DNA of 64,000 nucleotides from Chryseosolibacter sp036402115 (GCA_036402115.1 DASWTM010000124.1:24874-88873); one strand, 5' to 3'. Positions 1 to 8,874 are shown, counted from the first letter of the stretch. A program made the numbers and translations. The notes: a model not told the origin generated them from the letters alone.

Positions 1-264
1 CGATCCCGTATAGATGCAAACAGGTATTTCCTGCAATGCTGCCGTTTTCTTGAGCGCTTTCAGCATCTGTGTGCCGCTTCCAGCTTTGAATTCCAACTCA
101 AGAAATATAATGTCGGGTAAAACGTCATCGGGTTCAAGCAGCGCTTCCATAGCGGATTCCGTACTGAATGCTTTCACGCACGTGTGTGCCGGGTCAATTC
201 TTCGAAGAATTTCTCTGAATTGTTCGTGCTGGTTGCGATCATTATCGACTAACATTATTCTCAT
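1..264 (-). CDS. Response regulator receiver domain, partial, Glu at phosphoacceptor site
   Basis: The reverse strand opens with ATG at 264 and stays open to the window edge (88 codons, C-terminus missing). The start reads MRIMLVDNDRNQHEQF, which matches beta1 and the acidic pocket of CheY-like receivers. Residues 51-58 read DIIFLELE, where typical receivers have DIIFLDIN, so the phosphoacceptor Asp is Glu56 here. The end (EIPVCIYTGS) matches beta4, with Thr at the usual Ser/Thr switch position. In this family such proteins relay phosphate from histidine kinases. An Asp-to-Glu change normally blocks phosphorylation and can mimic the active state. Any output domain would lie outside the window. 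The similarity to a receiver is clear; the partner is unknown. Confidence 0.75.
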   Translation of the reverse strand, partial: MRIMLVDNDRNQHEQFREILRRIDPAHTCVKAFSTESAMEALLEPDDVLPDIIFLELEFKAGSGTQMLKALKKTAALQEIPVCIYTGS

Positions 265-487
265 TTGCGCTGCTGTGATCCGTTGACAAGATAGCCTAAA
301 TAATTCAGGCCAGCGCATGGTGGCAAAGAAACATATAGCTGCTGCGTTACGGCTATTCTGCTCGTCATCCTCTTTTCGCTCAAGTACGCCCGCAAGTTCG
401 GCACGTATTTTTCAGTCATAAAGGCGTGATAAGTCTGTCACAATCATCAGGCAACACAGCCGCTGACAAAAATAATGTGGAATAAGA
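265..487. other. Divergent intergenic region
   Basis: This stretch separates the leftward receiver gene from the rightward hydroxylase gene and must carry both promoters. No clear terminator, RNA gene or operator was seen. Confidence 0.4.
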
Positions 488-1453
488 ATGGAGATGGAAA
501 AAATTTTTGGTGCAGAAAAAATCCCGTTGTCAGATAATCAAGAATTGCAATTCACGGTCCCGGACATTATCGTTTATGCAGCGCCTGTCATGTTTCTTTT
601 TGTTTTGATCGAATATTTTGTTTCTCGCGCTCAAAACAGGGATCTCTATGAGAAGCGGGAAACGATTGGTTCAATATTCGTGGGCGTTGGCAATGTTGCC
701 ATCGGATTGCTGATCAAAGCAATTCTCTTGTATATGTTTATCGTTGTTTACAACTGGATACCCTGGCGACTCGAGCTCAACTGGTGGACAATCATTCCGT
801 GCTACATCATTTTTGATTTCTGCAGTTACTGGGCACACCGCATTTCTCATCATGTGCGCTTCCTTTGGGGAACTCACGTGCCACATCATTCTGCGGATCA
901 CTACAACCTTACCGTATCATTTCGGCTGAGTTGGGTGCAGTACGTCAAAATTATATTTTTTCTTCCGGTCGCGCTCGTAGGATTTCATCCGGTGATATTA
1001 TTCGTGACAAACCAGGTTGCAATCTTATATCAGTTCTGGCAGCACACCGAGTATATAGGAAAGCTTCATCCGGTCATCGAATACATTTTTGCGACACCTT
1101 CCGGCCACCGTGTTCATCACGGCTCACAGGATAAATACATTAACAAAAACTTTGGAGCGACTTTTATAATATGGGACCGAATTTTCGGAACGTATCAGCC
1201 GGAGGAGGAGACCGTTGTTTATGGCCTTACACACCCGCTGGAGCACAAGCATGATCCATTTCACATAAACTTTCACGAATACATTTCAATTATCGAAGAT
1301 GTGAAACGCGCGAAGTCATTCCGGGAAGCGTTGTTCTACGTTTTTGGTGACCCGGTTGACGTTGCGCGGGCGAAGGCAACAGCCCCAACAACGAAGAATG
1401 AAACTCAGCGAGACGGGATTAAGATATATGAGGTCGGACGTGAGATTCCATAA
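488..1453 (+). CDS. Sterol desaturase/fatty acid hydroxylase superfamily protein
   Basis: A 321-residue integral membrane protein with hydrophobic segments near residues 26-46, 60-92, 100-116 and 150-182. Three histidine clusters of the membrane di-iron hydroxylase/desaturase family are visible: HRISHH at 117-122, HVPHH at 130-134 and HRVHH at 207-211, with an extra His at 186. In this superfamily the His boxes hold two irons that use O2 to hydroxylate or desaturate sterols, fatty acids or carotenoids. The substrate cannot be read from sequence. The downstream SDR gene begins 9 bp after the stop, so the two probably form a short lipid- or alcohol-modifying operon. A second, FA2H-like hydroxylase lies at 13315-13911, also beside an SDR. 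Confidence 0.88.
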   Translation: MEMEKIFGAEKIPLSDNQELQFTVPDIIVYAAPVMFLFVLIEYFVSRAQNRDLYEKRETIGSIFVGVGNVAIGLLIKAILLYMFIVVYNWIPWRLELNWWTIIPCYIIFDFCSYWAHRISHHVRFLWGTHVPHHSADHYNLTVSFRLSWVQYVKIIFFLPVALVGFHPVILFVTNQVAILYQFWQHTEYIGKLHPVIEYIFATPSGHRVHHGSQDKYINKNFGATFIIWDRIFGTYQPEEETVVYGLTHPLEHKHDPFHINFHEYISIIEDVKRAKSFREALFYVFGDPVDVARAKATAPTTKNETQRDGIKIYEVGREIP

Positions 1454-1462
1454 TAGCGTTAG

Positions 1463-2281
1463 ATGCTTATGAAGACGGAGGTCACCAGGGAAGACAAACC
1501 AGCTTTTGCGCTCGTCACCGGAGGGTGCAAAGGCATCGGTAATGCGATAGCCAATGAATGCGCAGCGAGGGGGATGAATGTCTTGCTTGTCTCCAATGAC
1601 GAGGGGTGTCTGCTCTCTGCGCGGGACACAATACGGTCGATGAATGTACAATCTCATTGCCTTGCATTGGACCTTACTCAAGATGACGCACCCGAAAAGG
1701 TTACGAACTGGATTGCTGAAAATGGTTTTCGCGTTAATGTGCTCATCAATAATGTGGGCATCGGCAAAGGCGGTATGTTCCACGCAATGAACATGAGCGA
1801 CATGCAATACATGATGAAGCTGAACAACAAGGTGCTTGTCGAACTGACTTACCGTTTGCTTCCGGAGCTCCAACAGCATCCTCAATCGTTCATTCTTAAT
1901 CTGAGCAGCCTCGAAGCTACGTTACCGCTACCCTATAAAGCTGTGTATACCGCTACAAAGAACTTCGTCTATGCTTTTTCCCTGGCTATTGCCGAAGAGC
2001 TAAAGTTTTCAAATGTAAGCGTCAGCGTGATATGCCCCGGGCCCGTGTTGACAAATGAAGACGGGCTTAAGCGTTTGAAAGCTCACGGAGGGAGATCGAA
2101 GATATTGATGATGTATCCCAAACCAGTCGCGCGCATCGCGTTGGACGGTCTATTAAAAGGGAAGCGTGTTATCGTCCCGGGTTTTCTTAATGCCGTTTTT
2201 TTCAAGTTAGGGTCCCTGCTGCCTGTGAATGTAAAGATGCGCTTATTAGAGCGGTTGTTTCGTGTGTATAAAACTGCCTGA
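1463..2281 (+). CDS. Short-chain dehydrogenase/reductase (classical SDR)
   Basis: A 272-residue Rossmann-fold oxidoreductase. The cofactor motif TGGCKGIG is at 19-26, NNVG (the NNAG motif) at 96-99, Ser148/149 in LNLSS, and the catalytic YTATK at 162-166. These are the Ser-Tyr-Lys residues of classical SDRs, which use NAD(P)(H) to interconvert alcohols and ketones. The C-terminal pattern (RIALDGLLKGK then PGFLN) closely matches the SDR at 12382-13185, so the two look like paralogues of a long-chain acyl/ketosteroid-type SDR subgroup. The substrate is inferred only from neighbours: it follows the membrane hydroxylase by 9 bp. Another in-frame ATG two codons into the protein is possible as the start. 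Confidence 0.9.
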   Translation: MLMKTEVTREDKPAFALVTGGCKGIGNAIANECAARGMNVLLVSNDEGCLLSARDTIRSMNVQSHCLALDLTQDDAPEKVTNWIAENGFRVNVLINNVGIGKGGMFHAMNMSDMQYMMKLNNKVLVELTYRLLPELQQHPQSFILNLSSLEATLPLPYKAVYTATKNFVYAFSLAIAEELKFSNVSVSVICPGPVLTNEDGLKRLKAHGGRSKILMMYPKPVARIALDGLLKGKRVIVPGFLNAVFFKLGSLLPVNVKMRLLERLFRVYKTA

Positions 2282-2286
2282 TGCGC

Positions 2287-3165
2287 TTAAGCGGAATGTT
2301 GCTTCTTACGCGTCTCCTCAAAGTAGTTGTTAATTCCGCACATTGATTCGCTGATTTTCCACAGGCGTTGAGCATGTTCGCGGTTGTGCGATGCTGGAGA
2401 AGACGGTTTGGATCTCCGATTGTCCCAGTACAACCCACTGCGCCCAGCCACCTCGTTGCTTGTTGCGAGGTAGATGATGTTAGATGCCGCTTTCTCAGTA
2501 GTAATTCCGCTGAGCCGTCTGAGCTTCCACGCAAGACTGTGGAGGAAATTTGTGTGCTTGATTCCGATATCGGTTTTGACCAATCCGGGTTGAACACAAT
2601 AGACTGAGATCTGTTTATCTGGTTTTAATCGATCCAATTCATAGGAGAAAAGCAGGTTAGCAAGCTTGGCCTGTCCATACGCCTTGAGACCATGATATTT
2701 TCCTTCGAGATTCAAATTATCGAAATTCATTTTGCCATAGCGGTGCGAGTCAGACCCGATGTTGATAATCCGTCCCTCATTACTGTTAACAATTGCCGGA
2801 TACAAGAGGTGCGTGAGCAGAAAGTAGGCGATGTGGTTCACGGCAAATTGTTTCTCGATTCCATCCTCGGTCAGTTCGAGGCTTGAATTCCACTGTGCAG
2901 CATTGTTAATGAGCACATCTAGGGTGGAAAATCGTTCCAGGATTTTTTCCGCGACCACTCGGATCTGTTGCTGTGAACAAAGGTCTACATTGAAATAGTG
3001 GACTTTGTTGTTGCGGGTGTCACGTTTCAATTCCTCAACTAGTGCGGCACCTTTCTCTGGACTTCTGCCGAGAAGAATCACGGTGTGCTGAAGACTAGCG
3101 AGACCTTCAGCGATGGCACGGCCGATTCCAGAAGTGGCTCCTGTAATTACGCAAGTTTTGCTCAT
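2287..3165 (-). CDS. SDR family oxidoreductase, retinol-dehydrogenase-like
   Basis: A 292-residue SDR on the reverse strand, convergent with the upstream SDR (5 bp between stops). From the chosen start (MSKTCVITGATSGIG) it has TGATSGIG near residues 8-15, an NNAAQWN motif, IGSDSH around the catalytic Ser, and YGQAK as the Tyr/Lys pair. The order and spacing match the retinol dehydrogenase/WW-domain-oxidoreductase-like branch, which reduces or oxidises lipid aldehydes and alcohols with NADP(H). An ATG eight codons upstream (3189) is also open, but the inner ATG puts the first beta strand at the usual position. The physiological substrate is unknown. Confidence 0.88.
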   Translation of the reverse strand: MSKTCVITGATSGIGRAIAEGLASLQHTVILLGRSPEKGAALVEELKRDTRNNKVHYFNVDLCSQQQIRVVAEKILERFSTLDVLINNAAQWNSSLELTEDGIEKQFAVNHIAYFLLTHLLYPAIVNSNEGRIINIGSDSHRYGKMNFDNLNLEGKYHGLKAYGQAKLANLLFSYELDRLKPDKQISVYCVQPGLVKTDIGIKHTNFLHSLAWKLRRLSGITTEKAASNIIYLATSNEVAGRSGLYWDNRRSKPSSPASHNREHAQRLWKISESMCGINNYFEETRKKQHSA

Positions 3166-3258
3166 AGAAAACCATGTGGTAAATTTCATTCCCGTGGTGT
3201 GGCGGCTGTAAGCTCACGTGTAGTGCTCTAGTGTGACAGTTCGCGGCAGATTAAACCG

Positions 3259-4137
3259 TCACAAACCTGTGATGGCCTGGTATGCACTCGTAACCACTTC
3301 CGTCATTTTAGGAAAATCAAGCGTCTCGATCGTGTCGGTTTTCTGATGGTAGTGTGGATTTCTGACAAAGGAAGTGTCGTTGATCATGAGAGCAGGATAA
3401 CCGAACTCCCAATAATTTCGGTGATCTGATAAGCCTGCCAGCGAGTTCCCGGCAGGGAAACTAATTACCTGCACATCGATTCCCGAATCGGCAGACATCA
3501 GGCGATGCATCGTTTCATTGAATGCTCTGTATTTCTCGATGCCCACTACTACGATGAAGTTGGCGGTGGACGGATAAATTTTTGCCAGCGCTGGTGATGG
3601 ATACTGCTGCGAATTTGGTTTGTCCGAAAAGTAGCCAATCATTTCCAGGCAAACCATCCCCATCACCTCCCGCTGCTCATCATGCAAGGACTTCGCATGT
3701 ACGTAGCTGCCCATTTCACGCGTTGCAAAGAAGGGCGGCTCTTCAAGGCAGTAAGCCACAAAGTCAATTCGATAGTCAACTTTAGGTCTATGCGCAAAGA
3801 CCATCCGTGCCAGCTCAAGTAACCCGGCCACTGCACTCGCGTTGTCATCAGCACCCGGCTGGTCACCGCACACATCATAGTGGGCACCAATGACGAGCGT
3901 TTTTGTTTTGTCGGCATTGTATGACGCAATGATGTTATCGAACTTCTGACCTCCTGCCGTCCATGCCTGGCGATGCGGTTGTACGCCTGAAGCGTGAAAT
4001 TGAGCGTGGATATAGCTTGCAGTGTGCTCAAGTGACCTGACATTTGCATAATTGCGAGGAGGGTTGACTGTGGTCAAAAACTTTACATGATTGTAAAGCT
4101 GCGTGTGGTCAGCCCGTTGTCGATTTAAAGCGGTCAT
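3259..4137 (-). CDS. M28 family zinc metallopeptidase
   Basis: A 292-residue peptidase counted from ATG 4137. The zinc site of M28 aminopeptidases is visible: GAHYD with His86, PGADDNAS with Asp98, catalytic LEEPPF with Glu132/133, CLEMIGYF with Glu165 in the Asp/Glu ligand position, and NPHYH with His262/264. M28 enzymes remove N-terminal residues or cleave small peptides using two zinc ions. The reading frame continues 80 codons upstream of 4137, but that part translates the degenerate ATGG-rich repeat at 4186-4280 and looks non-coding, so the inner start is preferred. No clear signal peptide follows this start, so cellular location is uncertain. Confidence 0.85.
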   Translation of the reverse strand: MTALNRQRADHTQLYNHVKFLTTVNPPRNYANVRSLEHTASYIHAQFHASGVQPHRQAWTAGGQKFDNIIASYNADKTKTLVIGAHYDVCGDQPGADDNASAVAGLLELARMVFAHRPKVDYRIDFVAYCLEEPPFFATREMGSYVHAKSLHDEQREVMGMVCLEMIGYFSDKPNSQQYPSPALAKIYPSTANFIVVVGIEKYRAFNETMHRLMSADSGIDVQVISFPAGNSLAGLSDHRNYWEFGYPALMINDTSFVRNPHYHQKTDTIETLDFPKMTEVVTSAYQAITGL

Positions 4138-4185
4138 ATTGATAGTCTCGCTCAAATTAGCAAAATTTATTCCGGTGAGTAAGGG

Positions 4186-4280
4186 GGAATAGGTGATGGG
4201 TGATGGTTGATGGGCAATAGGTGATGGGTCATGATTGTTGGCGGGATGGTTGATGGTTAATTGGTAATGGTTAATCGGTA
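4186..4280. repeat. Degenerate GGTGATGG/GGTTGATGG minisatellite
   Basis: About 95 bp made mostly of imperfect units such as GGTGATGGG, GGTTGATGG and GGTTAATGG. It sits between the divergent M28 peptidase (start 4137, leftward) and the small protein at 4413, in the peptidase upstream region. It is G/T-rich on this strand, unlike the flanking genes. Confidence 0.7.
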
Positions 4281-4412
4281 ATTCTGAAGTATGATATGGA
4301 ATTACAATCTTTTTTTGATGTAATAACAGTGACTGTTCACCCAGTAATATGTGATAGGACAATAGGAATAAAAACATTTTTTGTTACGGTGCTCAGTTGA
4401 AAAAACGCCCTT

Positions 4413-4778
4413 ATGAATCGAAACATACAACGACAACTGAAAGACATCCAATTGCGCGCGGAACATCTGTTGAATGGGCGTCCAACGCTGGAGGAAATAG
4501 AAGAGTTCGATCAATACAATGAAGAATTGAAGAACTTTCTGCTGAGCAACCTGGCTGAACCGGAACTGCTTGAACGTGTCAGGCAGATTCCAAAAATATT
4601 GGAGGAGTCGCCTGCACAATTAGCAAGCCGTGGACTTGTTTCCACTGTCCTGGCATTTTTTGCATCTTCTCTGATCGCCTATTTTCAGGAGCGCCAACAA
4701 ATTGAAAATGCTATTGAGTTGATACGTGAAGTCCGCGGAGCTTACGCAACGATCGAATTCTTTACGAGAAATTCCTAA
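4413..4778 (+). CDS. Conserved-looking small helical protein, function unknown
   Basis: A 121-residue product not recognised as a known family. It is rich in Glu, Leu and Gln, with long predicted helices (residues 1-70) and a short hydrophobic stretch near 75-89 (STVLAFFASSLIAYF) that could be one membrane-associated helix, followed by a charged helix. Codon use and amino-acid composition look like a real gene and no longer ORF competes. It is transcribed away from the peptidase across the minisatellite. The ATG at 4413 is the first good start. Confidence 0.5.
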   Translation: MNRNIQRQLKDIQLRAEHLLNGRPTLEEIEEFDQYNEELKNFLLSNLAEPELLERVRQIPKILEESPAQLASRGLVSTVLAFFASSLIAYFQERQQIENAIELIREVRGAYATIEFFTRNS

Positions 4779-5004
4779 CATTCATGCGTTGGGGCCGTGA
4801 TTTCCCCACTACAATCAACCACTCCTACTATCACAAAAGATGGAAAGCCGCTTGTAAAAAGCGATGCCAACTATATTTCACCATTTGTCTGAGCGTATCT
4901 TATCGCCAGCTATATTTGTCGTTTGTGATAAATTTGTCGGATGATGTTATTGCCCTCTGGCACTGCTGAAGCCGGCATTGAGAATAATGAATTAATGGAT
5001 CACT

Positions 5005-6945
5005 GTGAACATTTATTCTAATATAGCAGGAGCTTACCCGTTTTTTGATCAGGCCCCTGTGGTCATTGGTTTTGTCCGTGGCGCAAACTATGTCATTGAA
5101 TTTGCCAATGAGGCTTTGCAGAACGTGTGGAAGGTGGACAATTCAGTTTACGGCAAATCGCTGTTTGACGTTTTTCCGGCACTGGAGTCGCAGGGGTTTC
5201 GCCAATTGCTGGACAACGTCAGGACTACTGGCAATCCTTTTAAAGCATATGAGTTTCCTATTGCGTTTGAACGCGATGGCATAACGGATACTTATTATTT
5301 CGATTTTATATATCAGCCCTTCCGGGAAGGCGATGCCGTTACTGGCGTAATTGCGGTGGGACATGATGTGACGGAAAAGGTACTCGCAAAGAAGCAGGTT
5401 GAGCGTGGTGACACAAAATGGAAACAGCTTGCGAACTCGCTGCCAGTAATTGTTTGGACGGCTGATGAAAACGGTAACGTTGATTTCTTTAACAGGCTTT
5501 GGTATGAGACAACAGGTCAGCAGCCCGAGGATACGAAAGGCTTTGGCTGGACAAAGGCTCTTCATCCAGACGATGTTGAGCGTTGCCTTCAAGCGTGGAA
5601 CCAGGCGCTAGCCAATCGTACGTTCTATGAAATGGAAGTACGTTACCAGAGGCGCGATGGCAGCTACCAATGGGCACTCGCGCGAGGGGTTCCCATATTT
5701 GAGAACAACAAGGTTGTAAGCTGGTATGGCACCAGTACCGATATCAGCGAACAAAAGAACATTGAACGCAAGCTGGAAGATGCAGTAAAAGGCCAGACCC
5801 AGGAGATTGAACACAAAGACAGCCTGCTGCAAAGTATATTGAAAAATTCCTCGAATGGAATTTCCGTTTCGCGGATGATCTTTGATGGCCAGGGCAACGT
5901 TGTAGATGCACTCACCATCCTGGCCAATGATGCCGCGGTGAAATTCTCGGGCTTACCACGCGAGCAGTACTTGTCGAAGCCTGCCAGCCACTTCGACCCG
6001 AATATCATTTCGTCTGCGTATGGGCAGGCTTGCATTAATACATTGAAGACAGGTCAGCCTTTTATCATGCGGTATTTTCTCGAGTTCAGTAAGCGCTGGC
6101 TTGAGTTGACGGTTTCTAAAATGGATGAAAGTCACCTCATTCACCACTTTACTGATGTAACGCCCATTCGCGAGGCAGAATTAAAGCTGGAAAAGACGCT
6201 GGAGGATCTACGGTATTCAAACGCAAACCTCGAAGAGTTCGCATACGCAGCCTCACACGATTTGAAAGAACCCATTCGCAAGTCACAATACTATGCGAAC
6301 AGGTTGAAAGAGGATTTGAAGGAAACGCTCACTGATCAGCAACGATTGCTTTTCCAACGACTTGAAAACTCCCAGGCGCGAATGGACAAACTTATTGTTG
6401 ATCTGCTCGAATACTCCCAGGCAGCAAAAGGAGCGGCCGATGTACAAATGCTCGATCTGAACAGTGAAGTTAAACACGTGCTGGAAGATCTTGAATTGGA
6501 GATTCAGAAAAAGGGTGCAAAGATTCTTGTTGGTGAGCTTCCTAGCATTAAAGGCAACAAGCGGCAGATCCACCAGTTGTTTCAGAACCTAATTAGTAAC
6601 TCGCTCAAGTACAATAGGGACAGCGTTGCGCCCGAGATTTCGATCGTTTCTCAAGTTGTCCGCGCGGGAGATGTGAAGCACGAGTTTTCTGCAGATGTAG
6701 CGTCAAAGGATTACAATTTAATAACCATTTCCGATAATGGAATTGGGTTCGAGCAAATCTACGCAGATAAGATTTTTAAGGTATTCACGCGCCTGCATGC
6801 GAATGAACAATACCGTGGGTCTGGAATTGGTTTATCAATCGTCAAGAAAGTTGTGGAAAGCCACCATGGTGTTGTGTGGGCTGAAAGTGAACCCTTGAAG
6901 GGAACAGTGTTTAAGATTTTGCTTCCAGTGGATACTGCCAATTAA
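5005..6945 (+). CDS. Multi-PAS sensor histidine kinase
   Basis: A 646-residue soluble-looking kinase. Three PAS-type sensor regions lie at about 10-125, 135-250 and 275-390 (the second with the PAC-like signature GSYQWALARGVPIF). A coiled coil follows, then the HisKA helix with EEFAYAASHDLKEP (His418 phosphorylated) and an HATPase_c domain with NLISNSLKYN, DNGIGFE and GSGIGLSIVKK. It autophosphorylates on His and should pass phosphate to a receiver; no regulator adjoins it, so it is an orphan. No membrane segment is seen. The start is GTG at 5005, because an in-frame stop lies 12 bp upstream. It is similar in plan to the kinase at 55619. Its stop overlaps the convergent hydrolase stop. Confidence 0.9.
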   Translation: MNIYSNIAGAYPFFDQAPVVIGFVRGANYVIEFANEALQNVWKVDNSVYGKSLFDVFPALESQGFRQLLDNVRTTGNPFKAYEFPIAFERDGITDTYYFDFIYQPFREGDAVTGVIAVGHDVTEKVLAKKQVERGDTKWKQLANSLPVIVWTADENGNVDFFNRLWYETTGQQPEDTKGFGWTKALHPDDVERCLQAWNQALANRTFYEMEVRYQRRDGSYQWALARGVPIFENNKVVSWYGTSTDISEQKNIERKLEDAVKGQTQEIEHKDSLLQSILKNSSNGISVSRMIFDGQGNVVDALTILANDAAVKFSGLPREQYLSKPASHFDPNIISSAYGQACINTLKTGQPFIMRYFLEFSKRWLELTVSKMDESHLIHHFTDVTPIREAELKLEKTLEDLRYSNANLEEFAYAASHDLKEPIRKSQYYANRLKEDLKETLTDQQRLLFQRLENSQARMDKLIVDLLEYSQAAKGAADVQMLDLNSEVKHVLEDLELEIQKKGAKILVGELPSIKGNKRQIHQLFQNLISNSLKYNRDSVAPEISIVSQVVRAGDVKHEFSADVASKDYNLITISDNGIGFEQIYADKIFKVFTRLHANEQYRGSGIGLSIVKKVVESHHGVVWAESEPLKGTVFKILLPVDTAN

Positions 6946-7493
6946 TCATTCTGTTTGATGTCGAGCGCTACCATACTCAGGTCGTTATTCAGCTGATGGC
7001 CACCAGTTGGGATCTCACGGAACCTTGCCCATGGCAGCTTTTGTTTGTACGCAATGAACTGCGAAAAAGGAACTTCATCATCATCGCGAGTGTGATAAAA
7101 GAATAAGGGGATGTTTCGATCGAGTTTATGCTCGAAGCCATCTTTCAATTTGAACGGCTGCACCCAATCTTCATTCCCGGTCCAGAATGGTGTGCTGACT
7201 AGAAAAATCCCTGCGACCTTTTTATTGATCTCCATTTCTGAGAAAGTGGCTAACAGCATCGATGCGCCAAAAGAGTGTGCGACAATTATGAGTTCATCAT
7301 TTCGTTTGGAGATTTCCTGAGCGATTTGTTTGCGTCTGCCAAGGTCGGGTGTCCCATCATTTGAAAGGAATGGATAATGAATAGCGTAATTCACGCCAAG
7401 TTCTGCTTTCAGCGATGCGACCAGTTTAGCATCGGCATCGTAATCTTCCTTTTCACCTCCCCCATGAAGAAACAGGATATCTTTTTTTACCAT
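6942..7493 (-). CDS. Alpha/beta hydrolase, RBBP9/YdeN-like
   Basis: A 183-residue hydrolase. It opens with MVKKDILFLHGGGE (oxyanion-hole HGG). The nucleophile elbow AHSFGAS supplies the catalytic Ser, DDDEVP likely gives the Asp and TGGHQL the His. The length and single-domain layout suit the small serine-hydrolase group. The natural substrate is unknown. An ATG seven codons upstream (7514) is possible, but the inner start gives the compact first strand normal for the fold. The gene is convergent with the PAS kinase and their stop codons overlap by 4 bp. Confidence 0.82.
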   Translation of the reverse strand: MVKKDILFLHGGGEKEDYDADAKLVASLKAELGVNYAIHYPFLSNDGTPDLGRRKQIAQEISKRNDELIIVAHSFGASMLLATFSEMEINKKVAGIFLVSTPFWTGNEDWVQPFKLKDGFEHKLDRNIPLFFYHTRDDDEVPFSQFIAYKQKLPWARFREIPTGGHQLNNDLSMVALDIKQND

Positions 7494-7690
7494 TGTGATA
7501 GAAGTAATGATCAAAATTAAATTTTATTGGCGCATTGTTGGAGGGCTGAATCCGACAAGTTGCACGGTCCTTGGCGACTGCAGGCACCTGGGATGTAAAA
7601 ATTTCGCAATTCGCCCGATGATTGTCGTCTTTGCCCTGCATAGCATTCGTGTACTATATCGAGGTTTGGCAAACACAAATACAAAGACAG

Positions 7691-8299
7691 ATGAGAAAGA
7701 TAATTGTTCTATCAATGATTACAGTTGATGGTGTGATGCAAGCTCCCGGGGGACCGAAAGAAGATACCTCCGGTGGTTTTAAATATGGCGGATGGGTTGC
7801 GCCTTATGGAGATGAACAGTACAATAAGGTGGTGAAAGAGGAATTAAAGCCGGCTGACTATCTGCTAGGAAGGAAGACGTATGAGATATGGGCTGATTAT
7901 TGGCCGAAGCACGGTGATTTCTGGCCAGGTATTAACGAAGGGAATAAATATGTCTTCTCGAAGAATTTGTCGAAAACCGATCCCATCGTGACGGGTTGGA
8001 CAAATTCGTCTGTTATTAGAAACGTGGGTGACATCTGGAAATTAAAGCTCACAGCCGGACGTGATATTCAAGTGTGGGGCAGCAGTGAGCTTGTCCGTTT
8101 ATTAATTAAGAATGACCTCGTAGACGAGCTTCGCCTGAAAATCCATCCTTTGATATTAGGCAAAGGCAAAAAACTGTTTGACAAAGGGATGATCCCAGCT
8201 GCCTTCAAACTGGAGGAATGTATAATTACGTCTAAGGGGGTGATAATCGTAAGGTATAAGCGTGAAGGAGAGGTAACAACGGGGACGGTTGGAGTTTAA
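7691..8299 (+). CDS. Dihydrofolate reductase family protein (RibD C-terminal-like)
   Basis: A 202-residue protein starting MRKIIVLSMITVDG, the hallmark opening of the RibD_C/DHFR-like family (YwjB/YyaP-type). Later motifs are LGRKTYE, VWGSSELVRLL and LVDELRLKIHPLILG, all in the expected order. Family members have the NADPH-binding DHFR fold, but most stand-alone versions have no proven substrate. The frame extends upstream to 7622, but that part is low-complexity and the ATG at 7691 matches the family N-terminus. A second family member is encoded at 19541-20104. Confidence 0.85.
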   Translation: MRKIIVLSMITVDGVMQAPGGPKEDTSGGFKYGGWVAPYGDEQYNKVVKEELKPADYLLGRKTYEIWADYWPKHGDFWPGINEGNKYVFSKNLSKTDPIVTGWTNSSVIRNVGDIWKLKLTAGRDIQVWGSSELVRLLIKNDLVDELRLKIHPLILGKGKKLFDKGMIPAAFKLEECIITSKGVIIVRYKREGEVTTGTVGV

Positions 8300-8392
8300 C
8301 ACGCGAGGCAGCGCGAACGGTGTTTGAGCTTTTGCTTCCGGTTTTCGGGAAATAAACCGAAATTATCGGCCGTTAAATTTAAGACCCCACCA

Positions 8393-8812
8393 ATGAACGG
8401 ACAACGATTTGTCTGCCACCCGGCACCTGCTGACAAGAGAAAGTACATTGCTGACATCGGAAAGATTCTAGTTTCGGATTATGGCAAAAAGAAATTCTAC
8501 AAGCCTGAGGAAGTAAAAAAAGCGCATAAAAAGAGTACATGGGATGCGTATGATTTCAGTTGCTGGGCAATGAGCACCTATTCCTCGCATTCCGATTTTG
8601 ACGAATACCATGAGCAAACGGGAGAAGCCTGTGACTACACGCAGATGAAAGCGGAGATGCTTGAGGGCATTTCGGTGAGTGAAGCTGTCCACCTGAGTGA
8701 TCTGGCAGACGTAGACCTCGATGCTTCGTGGCTTGACATGGGCGAAGCGGTTGGTGGGATTCTTGAGGGAATTGGTGAGTTCTTCGCTGCGATTCTTGAA
8801 ACAATTGACTGA
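8393..8812 (+). CDS. Hypothetical acidic protein
   Basis: A 139-residue product that I do not recognise. It is Lys-rich near 14-50 and strongly acidic after about residue 65, ending with a glycine- and hydrophobic-rich helix (GEAVGGILEGIGEFFAAI). A central stretch with DFSCWAMSTYSSH may be structural. A TTG start at 8324 in the same frame is possible, but the ATG at 8393 begins a better composition. It lies just upstream of a REP-like hairpin (8834-8874) and other repeats. Confidence 0.5.
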   Translation: MNGQRFVCHPAPADKRKYIADIGKILVSDYGKKKFYKPEEVKKAHKKSTWDAYDFSCWAMSTYSSHSDFDEYHEQTGEACDYTQMKAEMLEGISVSEAVHLSDLADVDLDASWLDMGEAVGGILEGIGEFFAAILETID

Positions 8813-8833
8813 GCATCATCGCTGTCACCAAAA

Positions 8834-8874
8834 CCATTGTTGGTGTTGCGTTGAGCATGTGCTGGAGCACACCA
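8834..8874. repeat. REP-like imperfect hairpin, degenerate copy
   Basis: The left arm CCATTGTTGGTGT and right arm ACACCA flank a 22-base interior. The left arm matches the hairpin arms at 17619 and 18427, so this looks like an eroded member of the same family, about 9 kb from the RAYT gene. Confidence 0.45.

Noticed and set aside
14..286. Forward ORF of 90 codons at the left edge
   Set aside because: It is the antisense frame of the reverse-strand receiver, whose motifs (DND pocket, IIFLELE) are the convincing ones.
4138..4377. 80-codon N-terminal extension of the M28 peptidase
   Set aside because: It translates the minisatellite and has no signal peptide or family similarity; ATG 4137 is a better start.
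4784..4969. Forward 61-codon ORF before the PAS kinase
   Set aside because: Cys/Tyr/His-rich composition unlike real proteins in this window; probably spacer with the kinase promoter.
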